A stretch of 64,000 nt of DNA from Gammaproteobacteria bacterium (GTDB lineage Bacteria; Pseudomonadota; Gammaproteobacteria; UBA6429; Thiohalophilaceae), in the NCBI GenBank assembly GCA_024275115.1, contig JAJRZT010000082.1:62001-126000 (forward strand), given 5' to 3'. Below, piece after piece: positions 26,647-37,104 of the stretch. Positions within the stretch are counted from its first letter, which is position 1; each line of letters opens with the position of its first letter. The position numbers were made by a program, and so were the translations under genes. The notes beneath the pieces are model-generated. The model had not been told where the DNA came from, made no database searches, and saw nothing but the letters and a program-made list of their open reading frames with translations.

Positions 26647-28695
26647 ATGAGTAGTCTACTTTCAAATTTTGCGTCAAATACCTTGTCATATTTCCGAATT
26701 AGCCACAAATTGTGGGCGGCCACCGTTTTTATGCTGATTATTCTGGGTATTGTTTCTGGTACGGCAGTGGTGAATTTTTCAAATATTAAAACAGAAGTAT
26801 CACATATGGTGGATGACAGCCAGCCACTGATGTTAAAAGTGATTGAACTGGAAGAAACAATTAGCAGCGCCAGTGTTGCATTGGGCTTTTATCTTTTAAG
26901 CTCGAATGCGTCCGATCTTAAAGCCTACGATGCGTCATTAAAATCAGTTAAAGAGTTGCTTTCCAGATTAAAAGCCATGCCGCAGGTAACCGCTGTTCCT
27001 GAAGTGCAAAAAATTGTTTCGCGTGTCGCCTTACGGGTTGAAAAATTTGCTGCATACCGAAATAAAATGGTTGAGCTTGCTCAGGACTTTAATTTAAACC
27101 AGCCGGGTTTTATTGTTGCCAGAGATAAAATGGGAGCACAAGCAACAACCATTCTCAGTAGTTTGACCCAAATGATCGACACAGAAGAACCGGATGGTAC
27201 GGCTGAACGGAGCCGGGTATTACTGGCAGTGGCTAATCTACGCCAAACCTGGATGAATTTATTAATAGCCAACCGTGCCTTTATGGCAATGCGCGGTGAG
27301 GGCGATATATCCAATCTTAAATTATATGCACAGGGTTTCCAGGATGCCGTGGTTAAATTTGAAAAAAATCTCGGTTCATTGCTCAATTTTGAGCAAGAGA
27401 ACGCATTGGAAGAAATTAATGGCGTATTGCCAGCTTATATGGCTGGTCTGAAAGAGCTTATCGTTGTTCATAGCAGTGACAAATGGCGAACTGATGCCTA
27501 TTTAATGCGCACCGAAATCAGCCCGCTTGTCAGTATGATACAGAAAGATATTGGTGCGTTAGTCAAACAACAGCGGCAGGAAGTAGAAACAGCGAGTCAG
27601 GATATTCTTGGTGGTTTGATTGCGGCCAACCGCATTGTTCTGATTTTACTTATTGTCGGCATTGTTATGGGTATTGTCGGGGCATGGTTAGTCAGCCGGA
27701 TGATTGTTATTCCCATAAATGAAACGGTTGAGGCAATGCATGAAATTGCAGCAGGCGAAGGCGATTTGACCAAGCGCCTTGAGGTTAAAGGTAAAGACGA
27801 AGTGGCGGATTTAGCAATCGGCTTCAATGCAATTATTGATTTAATTCATACAACAATACGCAGTGTAACCGATGCTTCGTCACAGCTTGCCGCGGCTGCC
27901 GAACAATTGTCAGCAACATCATCGACCGCAAACCAGAATGTGAGCAAGGAGAAAGAGCAACTTGAACTGGTGGCAACGGCAATGAATGAAATGGCCAGTA
28001 CTGCACAGGAAGTGGCGCATAATGCCGATAATGCGGCAACCGGCACGCAGCAAGCCGACCAGCAAGCGGATGAAGGCCGCAATATTGTTTCTCAAACAAT
28101 GAGTGCGATTAATTCCTTAGCAACAGAAGTAGAAAGCGCATCATCAACGATTAAACAACTGGAATCCGATACAGAGCAAATTGGTACGGTGGTAGAAGTG
28201 ATACAGGGTATTGCTGAACAAACTAACTTGTTAGCACTGAATGCGGCAATTGAGGCGGCGCGAGCCGGTGAGCAAGGGCGAGGTTTTGCGGTGGTGGCTG
28301 ACGAGGTACGTAGCCTGGCAAACCGTACTCAGGAATCAACCCAGGAAATACAGACCATGATTGAGCGTTTACAAAAAGGCGCCCGAAATGCAGTTTCAGG
28401 AATGGATAATAGCCAGAAACAAGCAACAATGACCGTTGAAAAAGCAGCCGAAGCGGATAGCTCGCTTAACCAGATATCGGCATCCATTACGGATGTTTCT
28501 AATATGAATATACAAATTGCTGAGGCAGTACGCCAGCAAGGGATGGTAACCGAAGAGATTAATGCGAATATTACAACACTCTCGGCGGTTGCGCATGAAA
28601 CCGAGGCAGGCTCCCAGCAGGTTTCGTCTTCAAGTGAAGAGTTATCGAGTTTAGCGTATCAGTTACAATCTATTATCGGGAAATTTAAAGTTTAA
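26647..28695 (+). CDS. Methyl-accepting chemotaxis protein with large periplasmic sensor
   Basis: A 682-aa transmembrane chemoreceptor. Helix 1 spans about residues 24-46, a long all-helical periplasmic sensor of about 275 residues follows (its size suggests a helical bimodular domain; this is inference), helix 2 spans about 325-350, then HAMP ([24 protein letters not shown]) and the signalling domain with tip [20 protein letters not shown]. No C-terminal receptor-docking pentapeptide is visible. The ligand is unknown. A terminator follows. Confidence 0.93.
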   Translation: MSSLLSNFASNTLSYFRISHKLWAATVFMLIILGIVSGTAVVNFSNIKTEVSHMVDDSQPLMLKVIELEETISSASVALGFYLLSSNASDLKAYDASLKSVKELLSRLKAMPQVTAVPEVQKIVSRVALRVEKFAAYRNKMVELAQDFNLNQPGFIVARDKMGAQATTILSSLTQMIDTEEPDGTAERSRVLLAVANLRQTWMNLLIANRAFMAMRGEGDISNLKLYAQGFQDAVVKFEKNLGSLLNFEQENALEEINGVLPAYMAGLKELIVVHSSDKWRTDAYLMRTEISPLVSMIQKDIGALVKQQRQEVETASQDILGGLIAANRIVLILLIVGIVMGIVGAWLVSRMIVIPINETVEAMHEIAAGEGDLTKRLEVKGKDEVADLAIGFNAIIDLIHTTIRSVTDASSQLAAAAEQLSATSSTANQNVSKEKEQLELVATAMNEMASTAQEVAHNADNAATGTQQADQQADEGRNIVSQTMSAINSLATEVESASSTIKQLESDTEQIGTVVEVIQGIAEQTNLLALNAAIEAARAGEQGRGFAVVADEVRSLANRTQESTQEIQTMIERLQKGARNAVSGMDNSQKQATMTVEKAAEADSSLNQISASITDVSNMNIQIAEAVRQQGMVTEEINANITTLSAVAHETEAGSQQVSSSSEELSSLAYQLQSIIGKFKV

Positions 28696-28715
28696 TTAGC
28701 GTAGAATTTACCCTT

Positions 28716-28745
28716 CAGGCCAGCTTTTGCTGGCCTGTTGTTTGT
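28716..28745 (+). terminator. Terminator after the chemoreceptor gene
   Basis: Perfect 9-bp stem CAGGCCAGC (28716-28724) / GCTGGCCTG (28729-28737) with TTTT loop, followed by TTGTTTG. Confidence 0.88.
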
Positions 28746-28858
28746 CTGGTTACTGGCTTTTCAGGAATATATTTGCTAATTCCCATGCTTATGGCTATTA
28801 ACCTAGATCAAAATATAATAAGATTTAGTCGTTTTAATAGCAGCGTATAAGAAACCCT

Positions 28859-30748
28859 ATGGCAACAAAATCATACAATGCCGGTGATATTGAAGTATTA
28901 ACCGGTTTAGAGCCCGTGCGTAAACGTCCGGGGATGTACACCCAAACAGAACGCCCCAACCATTTAGCACAGGAAGTCATCGATAACAGTGTCGATGAAG
29001 CGATGTCAGGGTATGCTAAATCCATTTATGTCATGCTGTATAAAGACGGTTCGCTGGAAGTAACCGATGACGGACGCGGTATGCCGGTTGACAAACACCC
29101 CGAAGAAAAAGTACCCGGTGTGGAGGTTATTCTTACCCGACTTCATTCAGGCGGTAAATTCTCAAACGATAATTATCAATTTTCGGGCGGGTTGCATGGT
29201 GTGGGTGTGTCGGTTGTGAATGCCTTGTCGAAAAAACTGCAAGTGGTTATTCGCCGTGATGGTAAAGAACATAAAATGGGTTTTGCCAATGGTGATAAAA
29301 AAACCAGCTTAAAGGTGGTTGGTAAAGTTGCGAAAAAAGAAACTGGAACCAGCCTGCGTTTCTGGCCCGATGGTCAATTTTTTGATTCGATTAATTTTTC
29401 AGTACCACGATTACGTCATGTATTACGTGCCAAGGCAGTACTGTGTCCTGGATTAACCGTTACTTTTTATGAAGAAAAAACCAATGAAGAAGAAACCTGG
29501 TTTTATGAGGATGGCTTACAGGATTATTTAATCGATGAGATAGACGGTGCCGCTACCTTACCGGATGAACCTTTTATGGGGAGCCTGGAAGGTAATGACG
29601 AAATGGTGGATTGGGCGGTTGTCTGGTTGCCTGAGTCAGGCGTTTTAATTAATGAAAGTTATGTTAACCTCGTACCAACCGCTCAAGGTGGCACGCATGT
29701 TAATGGCTTACGCACAGGTTTAAGTGATGCCGTTCGTGAATTTTGTGAGTTAAGGAATTTATTACCGCGTGGTTTAAAGCTTAGTCCTGATGATGTCTGG
29801 GACAAAGTTAATTTTATTTTATCGGTTAAATTAGCCGACCCACAGTTCAGCGGTCAAACAAAAGAAAGATTATCTTCTCGTGAATGTGCTGCTTTTGTAT
29901 CCGGTGTCGTAAAAGATGCCTTTGCTGTCTGGTTAAGTAAGCATATTGAAATGGGCGAGAAAATTGCCGAGCTTGCTATTGCTAATGCGCAAAGTCGCGT
30001 TAAGGCCGGTAAAAAGGTTGTTCGTAAAAAGGTGACTCAAGGGCCGGCTTTACCCGGCAAGTTAGCGGATTGCAGTGGCCAGGATTCTGATCGTAGTGAA
30101 TTGTTTTTAGTGGAAGGGGATTCAGCGGGAGGCTCAGCAAAGCAAGGCCGTGACCGCGAGTTTCAGGCGATTATGCCGTTGCGTGGTAAAATCTTAAATA
30201 CCTGGGAAGTGGAATCAACTCAGGTGTTGGCTTCGCAAGAGGTGCACGATATTTCCGTTGCCATTGGCGTTGATCCTGGAACGGATAATTTGAAAGGCTT
30301 ACGCTATGATAAAGTGATTATTCTTGCCGATGCTGATTCCGATGGTTTACACATTGCAACCTTATTATGCGCGTTATTTTTAAGGCACTTTGGCAGTCTG
30401 GTGGCCGAAGGGCATGTGTATGTGGCCATGCCACCATTGTATCGAGTCGATGTGGGGAAGGATATGTTTTATGCATTAGACGATGCTGAGCGCCAGGGCA
30501 TATTGGACCGAATCGAAGCAGAAAAGAAAAAAGGTAAAGTGAGTGTGACGCGTTTTAAAGGTTTAGGTGAAATGAACCCGTTACAGTTGCGCGAAACAAC
30601 AATGTCGCCTGATACGCGCCGATTAGTGCAGCTAACGATTGATTCGGTTGATGATGCACATCAAATGTTAGATATGTTACTTGCCAAAAAACGTTCGGCA
30701 GATAGACGCGCGTGGTTAGAATCTAAGGGTGATATGGCAGAGGTTTAA
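28859..30748 (+). CDS. parE: DNA topoisomerase IV subunit B
   Basis: ATPase subunit of topoisomerase IV, which unlinks replicated chromosomes (629 aa). Visible: GHKL ATP site (EVIDNSVDEAMSG, GRGMPVD, GGLHGVGVSVVNALS), the QTK loop (SGQTKERL), and the TOPRIM domain (EGDSAGGSAKQGRDR, DADSDG). The length is that of ParE, shorter than GyrB, which carries an extra C-terminal insert. parC follows after 56 bases. Confidence 0.97.
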   Translation: MATKSYNAGDIEVLTGLEPVRKRPGMYTQTERPNHLAQEVIDNSVDEAMSGYAKSIYVMLYKDGSLEVTDDGRGMPVDKHPEEKVPGVEVILTRLHSGGKFSNDNYQFSGGLHGVGVSVVNALSKKLQVVIRRDGKEHKMGFANGDKKTSLKVVGKVAKKETGTSLRFWPDGQFFDSINFSVPRLRHVLRAKAVLCPGLTVTFYEEKTNEEETWFYEDGLQDYLIDEIDGAATLPDEPFMGSLEGNDEMVDWAVVWLPESGVLINESYVNLVPTAQGGTHVNGLRTGLSDAVREFCELRNLLPRGLKLSPDDVWDKVNFILSVKLADPQFSGQTKERLSSRECAAFVSGVVKDAFAVWLSKHIEMGEKIAELAIANAQSRVKAGKKVVRKKVTQGPALPGKLADCSGQDSDRSELFLVEGDSAGGSAKQGRDREFQAIMPLRGKILNTWEVESTQVLASQEVHDISVAIGVDPGTDNLKGLRYDKVIILADADSDGLHIATLLCALFLRHFGSLVAEGHVYVAMPPLYRVDVGKDMFYALDDAERQGILDRIEAEKKKGKVSVTRFKGLGEMNPLQLRETTMSPDTRRLVQLTIDSVDDAHQMLDMLLAKKRSADRRAWLESKGDMAEV

Positions 30749-30804
30749 TGCCAGGCTGAAATTTTAAATTAAAGAAAAGTTAATAGAGAAACGGTATAGA
30801 TTGA

Positions 30805-33126
30805 ATGGCTGCAAAAAAGAAAAAACAAACAAGATCGAAAAAGAAGAAGCAACAGAAAGATCTTGGGTTCAATGCGGGTTTTGATGCGGGAGTAGAACAA
30901 CTTTCGATTAAAGACTTTACCGAGCAAGCTTATCTTAATTATTCCATGTACGTTATTTTAGACCGTGCATTGCCTCATGTGGGTGATGGTTTAAAACCTG
31001 TGCAACGTCGCATTATTTATGCTATGTCGGAGCTTGGCTTAAAAGCAAGTTCCAAGTTTAAAAAATCAGCAAGAACGGTTGGCGATGTGCTTGGTAAGTT
31101 TCATCCGCATGGTGATAGTGCCTGTTATGAAGCCATGGTATTAATGGCGCAACCTTTTTCTTATCGTTACACCTTGTTGGAAGGGCAGGGTAACTGGGGG
31201 TCACCTGATGATCCTAAATCGTTTGCAGCGATGCGCTATACCGAATCGCGTCTTTCCCAATATGCTGACTTATTACTAGGTGAGTTAGGGCAAGGCACAG
31301 TCGATTGGGCGCCTAATTTTGATGGTTCACTTGACGAACCCGTTATCCTTCCCGCACAAGTACCCAATGTTTTAATGAATGGTACTACCGGTATTGCTGT
31401 GGGCATGGCAACCGATATTCCTCCGCATAACTTAACTGAAGTTTTAAAAGCAACTATTCACTTAATTGATAATCCTAAAGCCAGAGTGAGTGACTTGTGC
31501 AAGTTTATAAAAGGCCCGGATTATCCGACCGATGCAGAAATTATTACACCGCGTAAAGATATTAATGCGATGTACAAAAAAGGTGGTGGTAGTATTCGTA
31601 TGCGTGCCGTGTATGAAAAAGACGGTGAAGATATAATTATTAATGCGCTACCGCACCAGGCATCACCTGCGAAAATTCTAGAGCAAATCGCAAGTCAAAT
31701 GCAGGCGAAAAAATTACCGATGGTCGTTGATTTGCGTGATGAATCTGATCATGAAAACCCAACACGCTTAGTGGTTGTGCGTAAAAATAAAGACGTTGAT
31801 GCCGATGAATTAATGACTCATTTATTTGCAACCACGGATTTAGAACGTAGTTATCGCGTCAATATGAATTTGATCGACCTGAATGGTCGGCCGGGTACCA
31901 TGAATCTACTCGACATTCTCCAAAACTGGTTAACGTTTAGAAGTGCAACGGTTACGCGCCGATTAGAGTATCGGTTGGGTAAAGTTAACAGGCGTTTACA
32001 TTTATTAGATGCATCTTTAATTGCCTTCTTGAATTTAGACGAAGTGATTCGTATCATTCGTAAAGAAGAAAAACCAAAAGAAAAATTAATAAAACGCTTT
32101 AAGTTAGATGAAGTCCAGGCAGACTATATTTTAGATACACGCTTACGCCAGTTAGCCCGCCTTGAAGAAATGAAAATTAAGGCTGAACAAAAAGAATTAC
32201 GTGCAGAGGGTAAGGAATTAGACGCAGTATTAGGTTCAAAAGCGCGATTAAAAACAATGATTAAGAGTGAATTAAAAGCTGTTTTAGAAAATTATGGTGA
32301 CAAGCGACGCTGTAAAATTGTTGCTCGTGATGCGGCAACGGCAATGGATGAGTCCGATCTTGTTAGTGCCGATCCCATTACCATTATTTTATCGCAAAAA
32401 GGTTTAGCGCGGGCAGCAAAAGGCCATGATATTGATGCTTTTGAGCTTAATTACAAAGCAGGCGATACCTGTCAGGCAAGTGCGTTTGGTATGAGCAATA
32501 AACCGGTTGTGTTTATTGATTCATCGGGGCGTACTTACACAACGCCTGGTCATACTTTACCCTCTGCGCGTGGCCAGGGTGAGCCATTAACCGGTCGCTT
32601 TACGCCACCACCAGGTGCAAGTTTTTGTGGCATGATGACAGGCGATCCGGAACAACTGTTTTTACTGGCAACGGATGCCGGTTTTGGTTTTATTATTTCA
32701 CTGGAAGAAATGATTACAAAGAACAAAAAAGGTAAGTCGATAATAAAAGTACCTGAGGGTTCAACGGTGTTACCACCTGTACCAGTAACTGATATGGAAA
32801 CAAACTGGGTAGTGGCTGCAACTAACGATGGTAATATGCTTATCCATCATATAGCTGAATTACCTCTGTTGCCGAAAGGTAAAGGTATTAAGATGTTGAA
32901 TATTCCACCGGCAAAGTCGAAGAATCATTCAGAATACCTGGCTGCGGTGACGGTGATTAATGAAGATGATACTCTGTCTGTTTATTCAGGTAAACGACAT
33001 AAAGTTTTTGATGCCGCCGACATGGAACCGTTTGAAGGTGAGCGTGCGCAACGTGGTCGCAAGTTACCGCAAGGCTATCGAAATGTCTGGCGTTTGGCAC
33101 CGGTTGTTGAAATTGAAGAAGAGTAG
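30805..33126 (+). CDS. parC: DNA topoisomerase IV subunit A
   Basis: DNA breakage-reunion subunit of topoisomerase IV (773 aa). The catalytic tyrosine is Y145 in AMRYTES. The quinolone region [12 protein letters not shown] keeps S105 and E109 (E. coli S80 and E84), the susceptible form. The C-terminal beta-propeller follows from about residue 510. The first 20 residues are unusually basic ([19 protein letters not shown]), an extension relative to E. coli ParC. Operon with parE. Confidence 0.97.
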   Translation: MAAKKKKQTRSKKKKQQKDLGFNAGFDAGVEQLSIKDFTEQAYLNYSMYVILDRALPHVGDGLKPVQRRIIYAMSELGLKASSKFKKSARTVGDVLGKFHPHGDSACYEAMVLMAQPFSYRYTLLEGQGNWGSPDDPKSFAAMRYTESRLSQYADLLLGELGQGTVDWAPNFDGSLDEPVILPAQVPNVLMNGTTGIAVGMATDIPPHNLTEVLKATIHLIDNPKARVSDLCKFIKGPDYPTDAEIITPRKDINAMYKKGGGSIRMRAVYEKDGEDIIINALPHQASPAKILEQIASQMQAKKLPMVVDLRDESDHENPTRLVVVRKNKDVDADELMTHLFATTDLERSYRVNMNLIDLNGRPGTMNLLDILQNWLTFRSATVTRRLEYRLGKVNRRLHLLDASLIAFLNLDEVIRIIRKEEKPKEKLIKRFKLDEVQADYILDTRLRQLARLEEMKIKAEQKELRAEGKELDAVLGSKARLKTMIKSELKAVLENYGDKRRCKIVARDAATAMDESDLVSADPITIILSQKGLARAAKGHDIDAFELNYKAGDTCQASAFGMSNKPVVFIDSSGRTYTTPGHTLPSARGQGEPLTGRFTPPPGASFCGMMTGDPEQLFLLATDAGFGFIISLEEMITKNKKGKSIIKVPEGSTVLPPVPVTDMETNWVVAATNDGNMLIHHIAELPLLPKGKGIKMLNIPPAKSKNHSEYLAAVTVINEDDTLSVYSGKRHKVFDAADMEPFEGERAQRGRKLPQGYRNVWRLAPVVEIEEE

Positions 33127-33153
33127 TTATTCTTGTTGATGGGGATGCTTTTA

Positions 33154-34227
33154 TTAATTAGCTGCTTTTGGAAGAGAAATATTGTTAGGGTTATCACTTA
33201 AACTCTGTAATTTTTTTAGTACTTTTTTAGCCCGGTGTATATAGTCATTTAACTTCTGGTTAGACGGTGCTAGCTGTTGTAGTTCATTCCATAAATTAAG
33301 TGCGGGCTGTATTCGCCCCTGGCTGTATAATTCCTGTCCTTGTTTTATGCCGGTCTTTAATGCATTGTAAATATGAATATCCAGTTGTTTCTTTAAGCGA
33401 ATAATCTTTTTATTTAATTTATCCTGATGGTATAAAGCCAGTATTTCTTTACGATAGCGGATGAGTTGGGTATTTGTTTTAACATGTGCGAGTTGCTTGC
33501 TGATTGTCTGAATTGATTTTTTGTTTGATTTTGTGCGTTTTTTTCGTACTTTATTGAGTTTTTTGTGTAATGAGGCAATTTTTTTATTGGTTTCTTTTGT
33601 TGCCGATAAATTTCCTGCAAGTGTTAAGCATTCTTCGGCCAGTTGAATGTCTTTATTTTTAATCCCGTCTTCTGCGCAAGTTATCAGTTTTTCTGTCGTC
33701 AGTTCGATTTCACGAATATGTGACCGTAGTACTTTTTTTGCTTTGCTATCGTCTGGGTTAACCTGTGCTATTTCTTTGGTGGTCGCTGTTTTTTTACTGA
33801 GTGTTTTAGCTTTGGATACAAGTAATTTATTTCGTAACTGGCTTAAGTATTTATCCCGTTTAATAATAAATTGTTGACGTGCTTTTTTAAGCTTTTTGCT
33901 CTTCGGTAGTTTATCAAGGGCTGAGTCGTAAGTTTTCATCGCTTCCGCCCAGTGTTTGTTTTTTTCCTGTACATTGGCCAGGGTTAATGATTTTTCTTCA
34001 AACTGATTAGCTAAAATTAGTACTCGCTTCTTTTCGGTCATTAAGTAAACGTAGTTAAAATGATCAGGCTGAATAAATTCCAGGGTATCCAGAGCAAGGC
34101 CGTATTTTTCTTCACTGACGAGTGCTTCTATACGTGTAGAAACATTATCACTTTTTGAATAAATGTATGCACAACTGGATAAGCCAAGTTGAATTGCAAC
34201 CAGCGCAATAAGAATTAGAGTTTTCAT
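33154..34227 (-). CDS. Predicted lipoprotein with helical repeats
   Basis: A 357-aa protein I cannot name. The signal peptide ends in LSSC, so C19 is probably lipid-modified. The rest is almost entirely helical and very rich in Lys (residues about 80-330), with TPR-like stretches (HWAEAMKTYDSALDKLPKSKKL; GRIQPALNLWNELQQLAPSNQKL). Its start overlaps the stop of the cyclase gene by 4 bases (ATGA), which implies translational coupling. A role as an envelope partner of the cyclase's sensor is possible but inferred. Confidence 0.75.
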   Translation of the reverse strand: MKTLILIALVAIQLGLSSCAYIYSKSDNVSTRIEALVSEEKYGLALDTLEFIQPDHFNYVYLMTEKKRVLILANQFEEKSLTLANVQEKNKHWAEAMKTYDSALDKLPKSKKLKKARQQFIIKRDKYLSQLRNKLLVSKAKTLSKKTATTKEIAQVNPDDSKAKKVLRSHIREIELTTEKLITCAEDGIKNKDIQLAEECLTLAGNLSATKETNKKIASLHKKLNKVRKKRTKSNKKSIQTISKQLAHVKTNTQLIRYRKEILALYHQDKLNKKIIRLKKQLDIHIYNALKTGIKQGQELYSQGRIQPALNLWNELQQLAPSNQKLNDYIHRAKKVLKKLQSLSDNPNNISLPKAAN

Positions 34228-35717
34228 GCAACGAATTTTTTAGCAAGTACGGTTGTTATATGTTGGTCAATTTGTTCTGTATAAGGTGATTTGAGATCGG
34301 TTACTATATAGGTTGTGACCGGTTCAGCAATCCCTCGTAGTTCAATTGATTTATGCCGGTGGGCAATAATGCGCCACTGGATATTGGTGGATTTAACCAG
34401 TGTGTCGGTAATAACAATTTGTCCACTTTCGGCTGCGGTATGTAGTCGAGCTGCAAGGTTAACGGCTTCGCCAACAACGGTGTATTGCATACGGTCATTT
34501 GAACCCATATTACCGGCAAGCATTTCACCACTGTTAATGCCAATTCTAAAATGAACCGCCTGTTTCCCCTGTTGTTCGCGCAAGGTATTAAGTCGTTGAA
34601 TTAAACGTTGAATCATAATGGCACAACTGATGGCATTAAACTGGTGATCGGGATCGGCTTGAGGCACACCAAACACAACCATTGCGCAGTCACCCATGTA
34701 TTTATCTATGGTGCCGTTGTACAGTTCACAGGCCATCGAGATATAGGTAAAGTATTCGTTTAGTAACGTTGCCACTTCTCTTGGTGGCAGTTTTTCCGAC
34801 ATGCTGGTAAAGCCGACAATATCTGCAAACAATGCGGTGGCATGAACATGCTGGCCGCCCAGTTGAATGCTATCGAGATTGTCCATGATTTGTTTTGCAA
34901 CATTGGTGGATACGAATCGGGAAAATGCATTTTCAACCTGAGATTTTTCTAACAGGCCTTTGGCCATACTATTAAAACCATCAATAAGTGAACCAATTTC
35001 ATCATTACGCCGTTCATGAATACGGTAAGAGTAGTCACCATTGTCGATGGCTTTGCTTGCATCGAGCAGATTATGAATGGGACGTGACAGGCGTTGCCCG
35101 AGTGCGTAAGCGGTAAAAATCCCCAGAATAATCATGAAAATAGTAGCCGCAATGATCGCGTTAACCGTTTCGTTAAGGGAGCGGGACAATGATGCTTTGC
35201 TGAAAGTGACAAGTGCATGGCCGGCAATTAAATCCTGAAAGCGGATGGGTGTAATAAATGAGATGACGTTGAGCTGTTCCTGGCTGTTTGGCACGGCAGT
35301 TTGCCACTCAAATGAATAACCTTTACTCTGATTATTTTTTGACTGAGCATACAGGCTTATAATATCTATTTTTGGCATTACCCCCGCAGAAGCTAATTTC
35401 TTACCTTTTTCAGAATACACAACCGCACCGAGAATACCCTTATGTGCACCAAGATTTTTTACCGATACCATAAGACTGAGTACGTCATCGGACAAAATGA
35501 GTTCTTTGGACGAGTTAGCCAGCTGCCCTGCAACGGTCTGGCCAAAATCAGTCATTTGCCCACGTAATAGCTGAGTTTGGTTTGAAACAATAACGAGCCC
35601 GAGTAAAATCATGCCGGAGCTAATCAGCATAGTAATGATAATGGCGAGTTTGTAGGCGATAGGGAATTGCTTTAAAACCCGCTTTTGGCGGAATTGCTGT
35701 AATTTACTCAGTATCAT
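34224..35717 (-). CDS. Membrane-bound class III adenylate cyclase with HAMP domain
   Basis: A 497-aa sensor cyclase: membrane helix at about 21-45, periplasmic sensor region about 46-184, second helix about 185-207, HAMP about 208-262, and a class III cyclase domain from about 290. Metal-binding aspartates D299 (FADIVGFT) and D343 (KYMGDCAM) are intact, as are N420 and R424 (VNLAARL). Lys339 with Thr413 at the purine-specifying positions favours ATP over GTP. It should be active and make cAMP in response to an envelope signal. A lipoprotein gene overlaps its 3' end. Confidence 0.9.
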   Translation of the reverse strand: MILSKLQQFRQKRVLKQFPIAYKLAIIITMLISSGMILLGLVIVSNQTQLLRGQMTDFGQTVAGQLANSSKELILSDDVLSLMVSVKNLGAHKGILGAVVYSEKGKKLASAGVMPKIDIISLYAQSKNNQSKGYSFEWQTAVPNSQEQLNVISFITPIRFQDLIAGHALVTFSKASLSRSLNETVNAIIAATIFMIILGIFTAYALGQRLSRPIHNLLDASKAIDNGDYSYRIHERRNDEIGSLIDGFNSMAKGLLEKSQVENAFSRFVSTNVAKQIMDNLDSIQLGGQHVHATALFADIVGFTSMSEKLPPREVATLLNEYFTYISMACELYNGTIDKYMGDCAMVVFGVPQADPDHQFNAISCAIMIQRLIQRLNTLREQQGKQAVHFRIGINSGEMLAGNMGSNDRMQYTVVGEAVNLAARLHTAAESGQIVITDTLVKSTNIQWRIIAHRHKSIELRGIAEPVTTYIVTDLKSPYTEQIDQHITTVLAKKFVA

Positions 35718-36002
35718 TGATAGGCTGTTTTCCCTGTCACGGTTCCATTTTGGAGACGTCGCTCCCTTCCTTTTATTTCGGCATGCTTGCCAGAATGTTT
35801 AGGCTTTATTCTGTCTTTTTCCGTGTTAAATTTGCCGTGAATCATAGCATGTTTTTGTGTCTTATTTATGAAATGATTATACACGGCTAATTATGTGATA
35901 TAGTTCTCAATAGTGGGTAAATTAAGGCTAATCGCGGTGAAGTTGGCGTATAAAATGCGTTGATTATTCATTCTCCGATGGTATCTGACGACGTGGGTAT
36001 TT

Positions 36003-36995
36003 ATGATAAATCAACACTATCATTTCAGATTATTAGCGATACTTAAGGCGTATTTTCTGGTCGTATTGATACCGCTTGTTATGCTGCTCCAGCTATATCT
36101 GGTTAGTACGCTTTTTCATTTTAATACGTTATCCAGTTTTCTGTCGAATACCTTCCTTTATTTTCACCATCAGCCTGATTTACTGGCTTTGTATTTGCTT
36201 GCCGGCTTTAGCCTGTGCTGTGCGATTTGGTATGTGTCGCGCTTGTTTGTCCTATGCTGGTTGTATTTAAAGAACCGTAAATATTGCCCTGATTTTTCAG
36301 CCTGGTTTGTTACTAGCACACCAAAGCAGGCCAAAAGGTTCCCGTTATCTGCTAGTCAACATTACTGGATTTATCGTTTCGCCAGTAAAATGGCCAGAAA
36401 ATTAAATATTGCCACGCCCGATATTGCTGTGGATGGTTCTTTCAGCGTGAATGCGAAAGTATTACCTGATTTTATGCAGCCATCGCTTATTGTTTTGACT
36501 CAGGGCTTACTCAATAAATTAACCCCAGATGAGGTTGAAGCGGTTGTTGCTCATGAACTGGCACATGTTGCAATGCGAGATACCCTGAGCATGAGCATTC
36601 TTGATTTTTTGATTTTGCTGAGTGTCTGGTTCCCTGTTTATCTGGGACATCTAATTATTGATCATGTTTTCTTATATAAATGGCGAGATAAGAACATCGG
36701 GTTTATTGCCGGCTCTGTTTTTGTGTTGCTTGGTTACGGTTTGTTTTCGCTGTTTATTTTAAACAGCATTAATCGTCGTTGCGAATTACGTGCCGATAAA
36801 ATTGCAATGACCTGTGTTAACCCACAGAGTTTTGTGAGTGCATTAAAAGCCGTTCATGCATCTGAGAGTCAGGTGCCTGGCACACTGGACTGGTGCTTGC
36901 AGTCGATGCCTGAACCTGTACGAAACTTTGCTTTACGTATGTTCCTGAGCCATCCTCCTATCCCCTCGCGTATCGAGGCTGTGCAGCAAGCCTGA
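36003..36995 (+). CDS. M48-family membrane zinc metalloprotease
   Basis: A 330-aa inner-membrane protease related to HtpX and Oma1. Zinc motif HELAH (H184, E185, H188) with the third ligand E261 in ELRADKIA. Two hydrophobic helices precede the catalytic domain (about 12-38 and 55-90) and two lie between the HExxH and the third ligand (about 197-225 and 235-258), the HtpX-like layout. The flanking genes do not tell its substrate. A short spacer with no clear promoter separates it from the divergent cyclase gene. Confidence 0.85.
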   Translation: MINQHYHFRLLAILKAYFLVVLIPLVMLLQLYLVSTLFHFNTLSSFLSNTFLYFHHQPDLLALYLLAGFSLCCAIWYVSRLFVLCWLYLKNRKYCPDFSAWFVTSTPKQAKRFPLSASQHYWIYRFASKMARKLNIATPDIAVDGSFSVNAKVLPDFMQPSLIVLTQGLLNKLTPDEVEAVVAHELAHVAMRDTLSMSILDFLILLSVWFPVYLGHLIIDHVFLYKWRDKNIGFIAGSVFVLLGYGLFSLFILNSINRRCELRADKIAMTCVNPQSFVSALKAVHASESQVPGTLDWCLQSMPEPVRNFALRMFLSHPPIPSRIEAVQQA

Positions 36996-37104
36996 TTTTA
37001 TTTCTGTTCAGGAAAAACTTCTGATTGAACAAGAACGCTGGGCGAAAGCAGCATAATCGTTTAAAATAACTATTTCCATCCATATTTAAATAGCAGGTAG
37101 AGAT

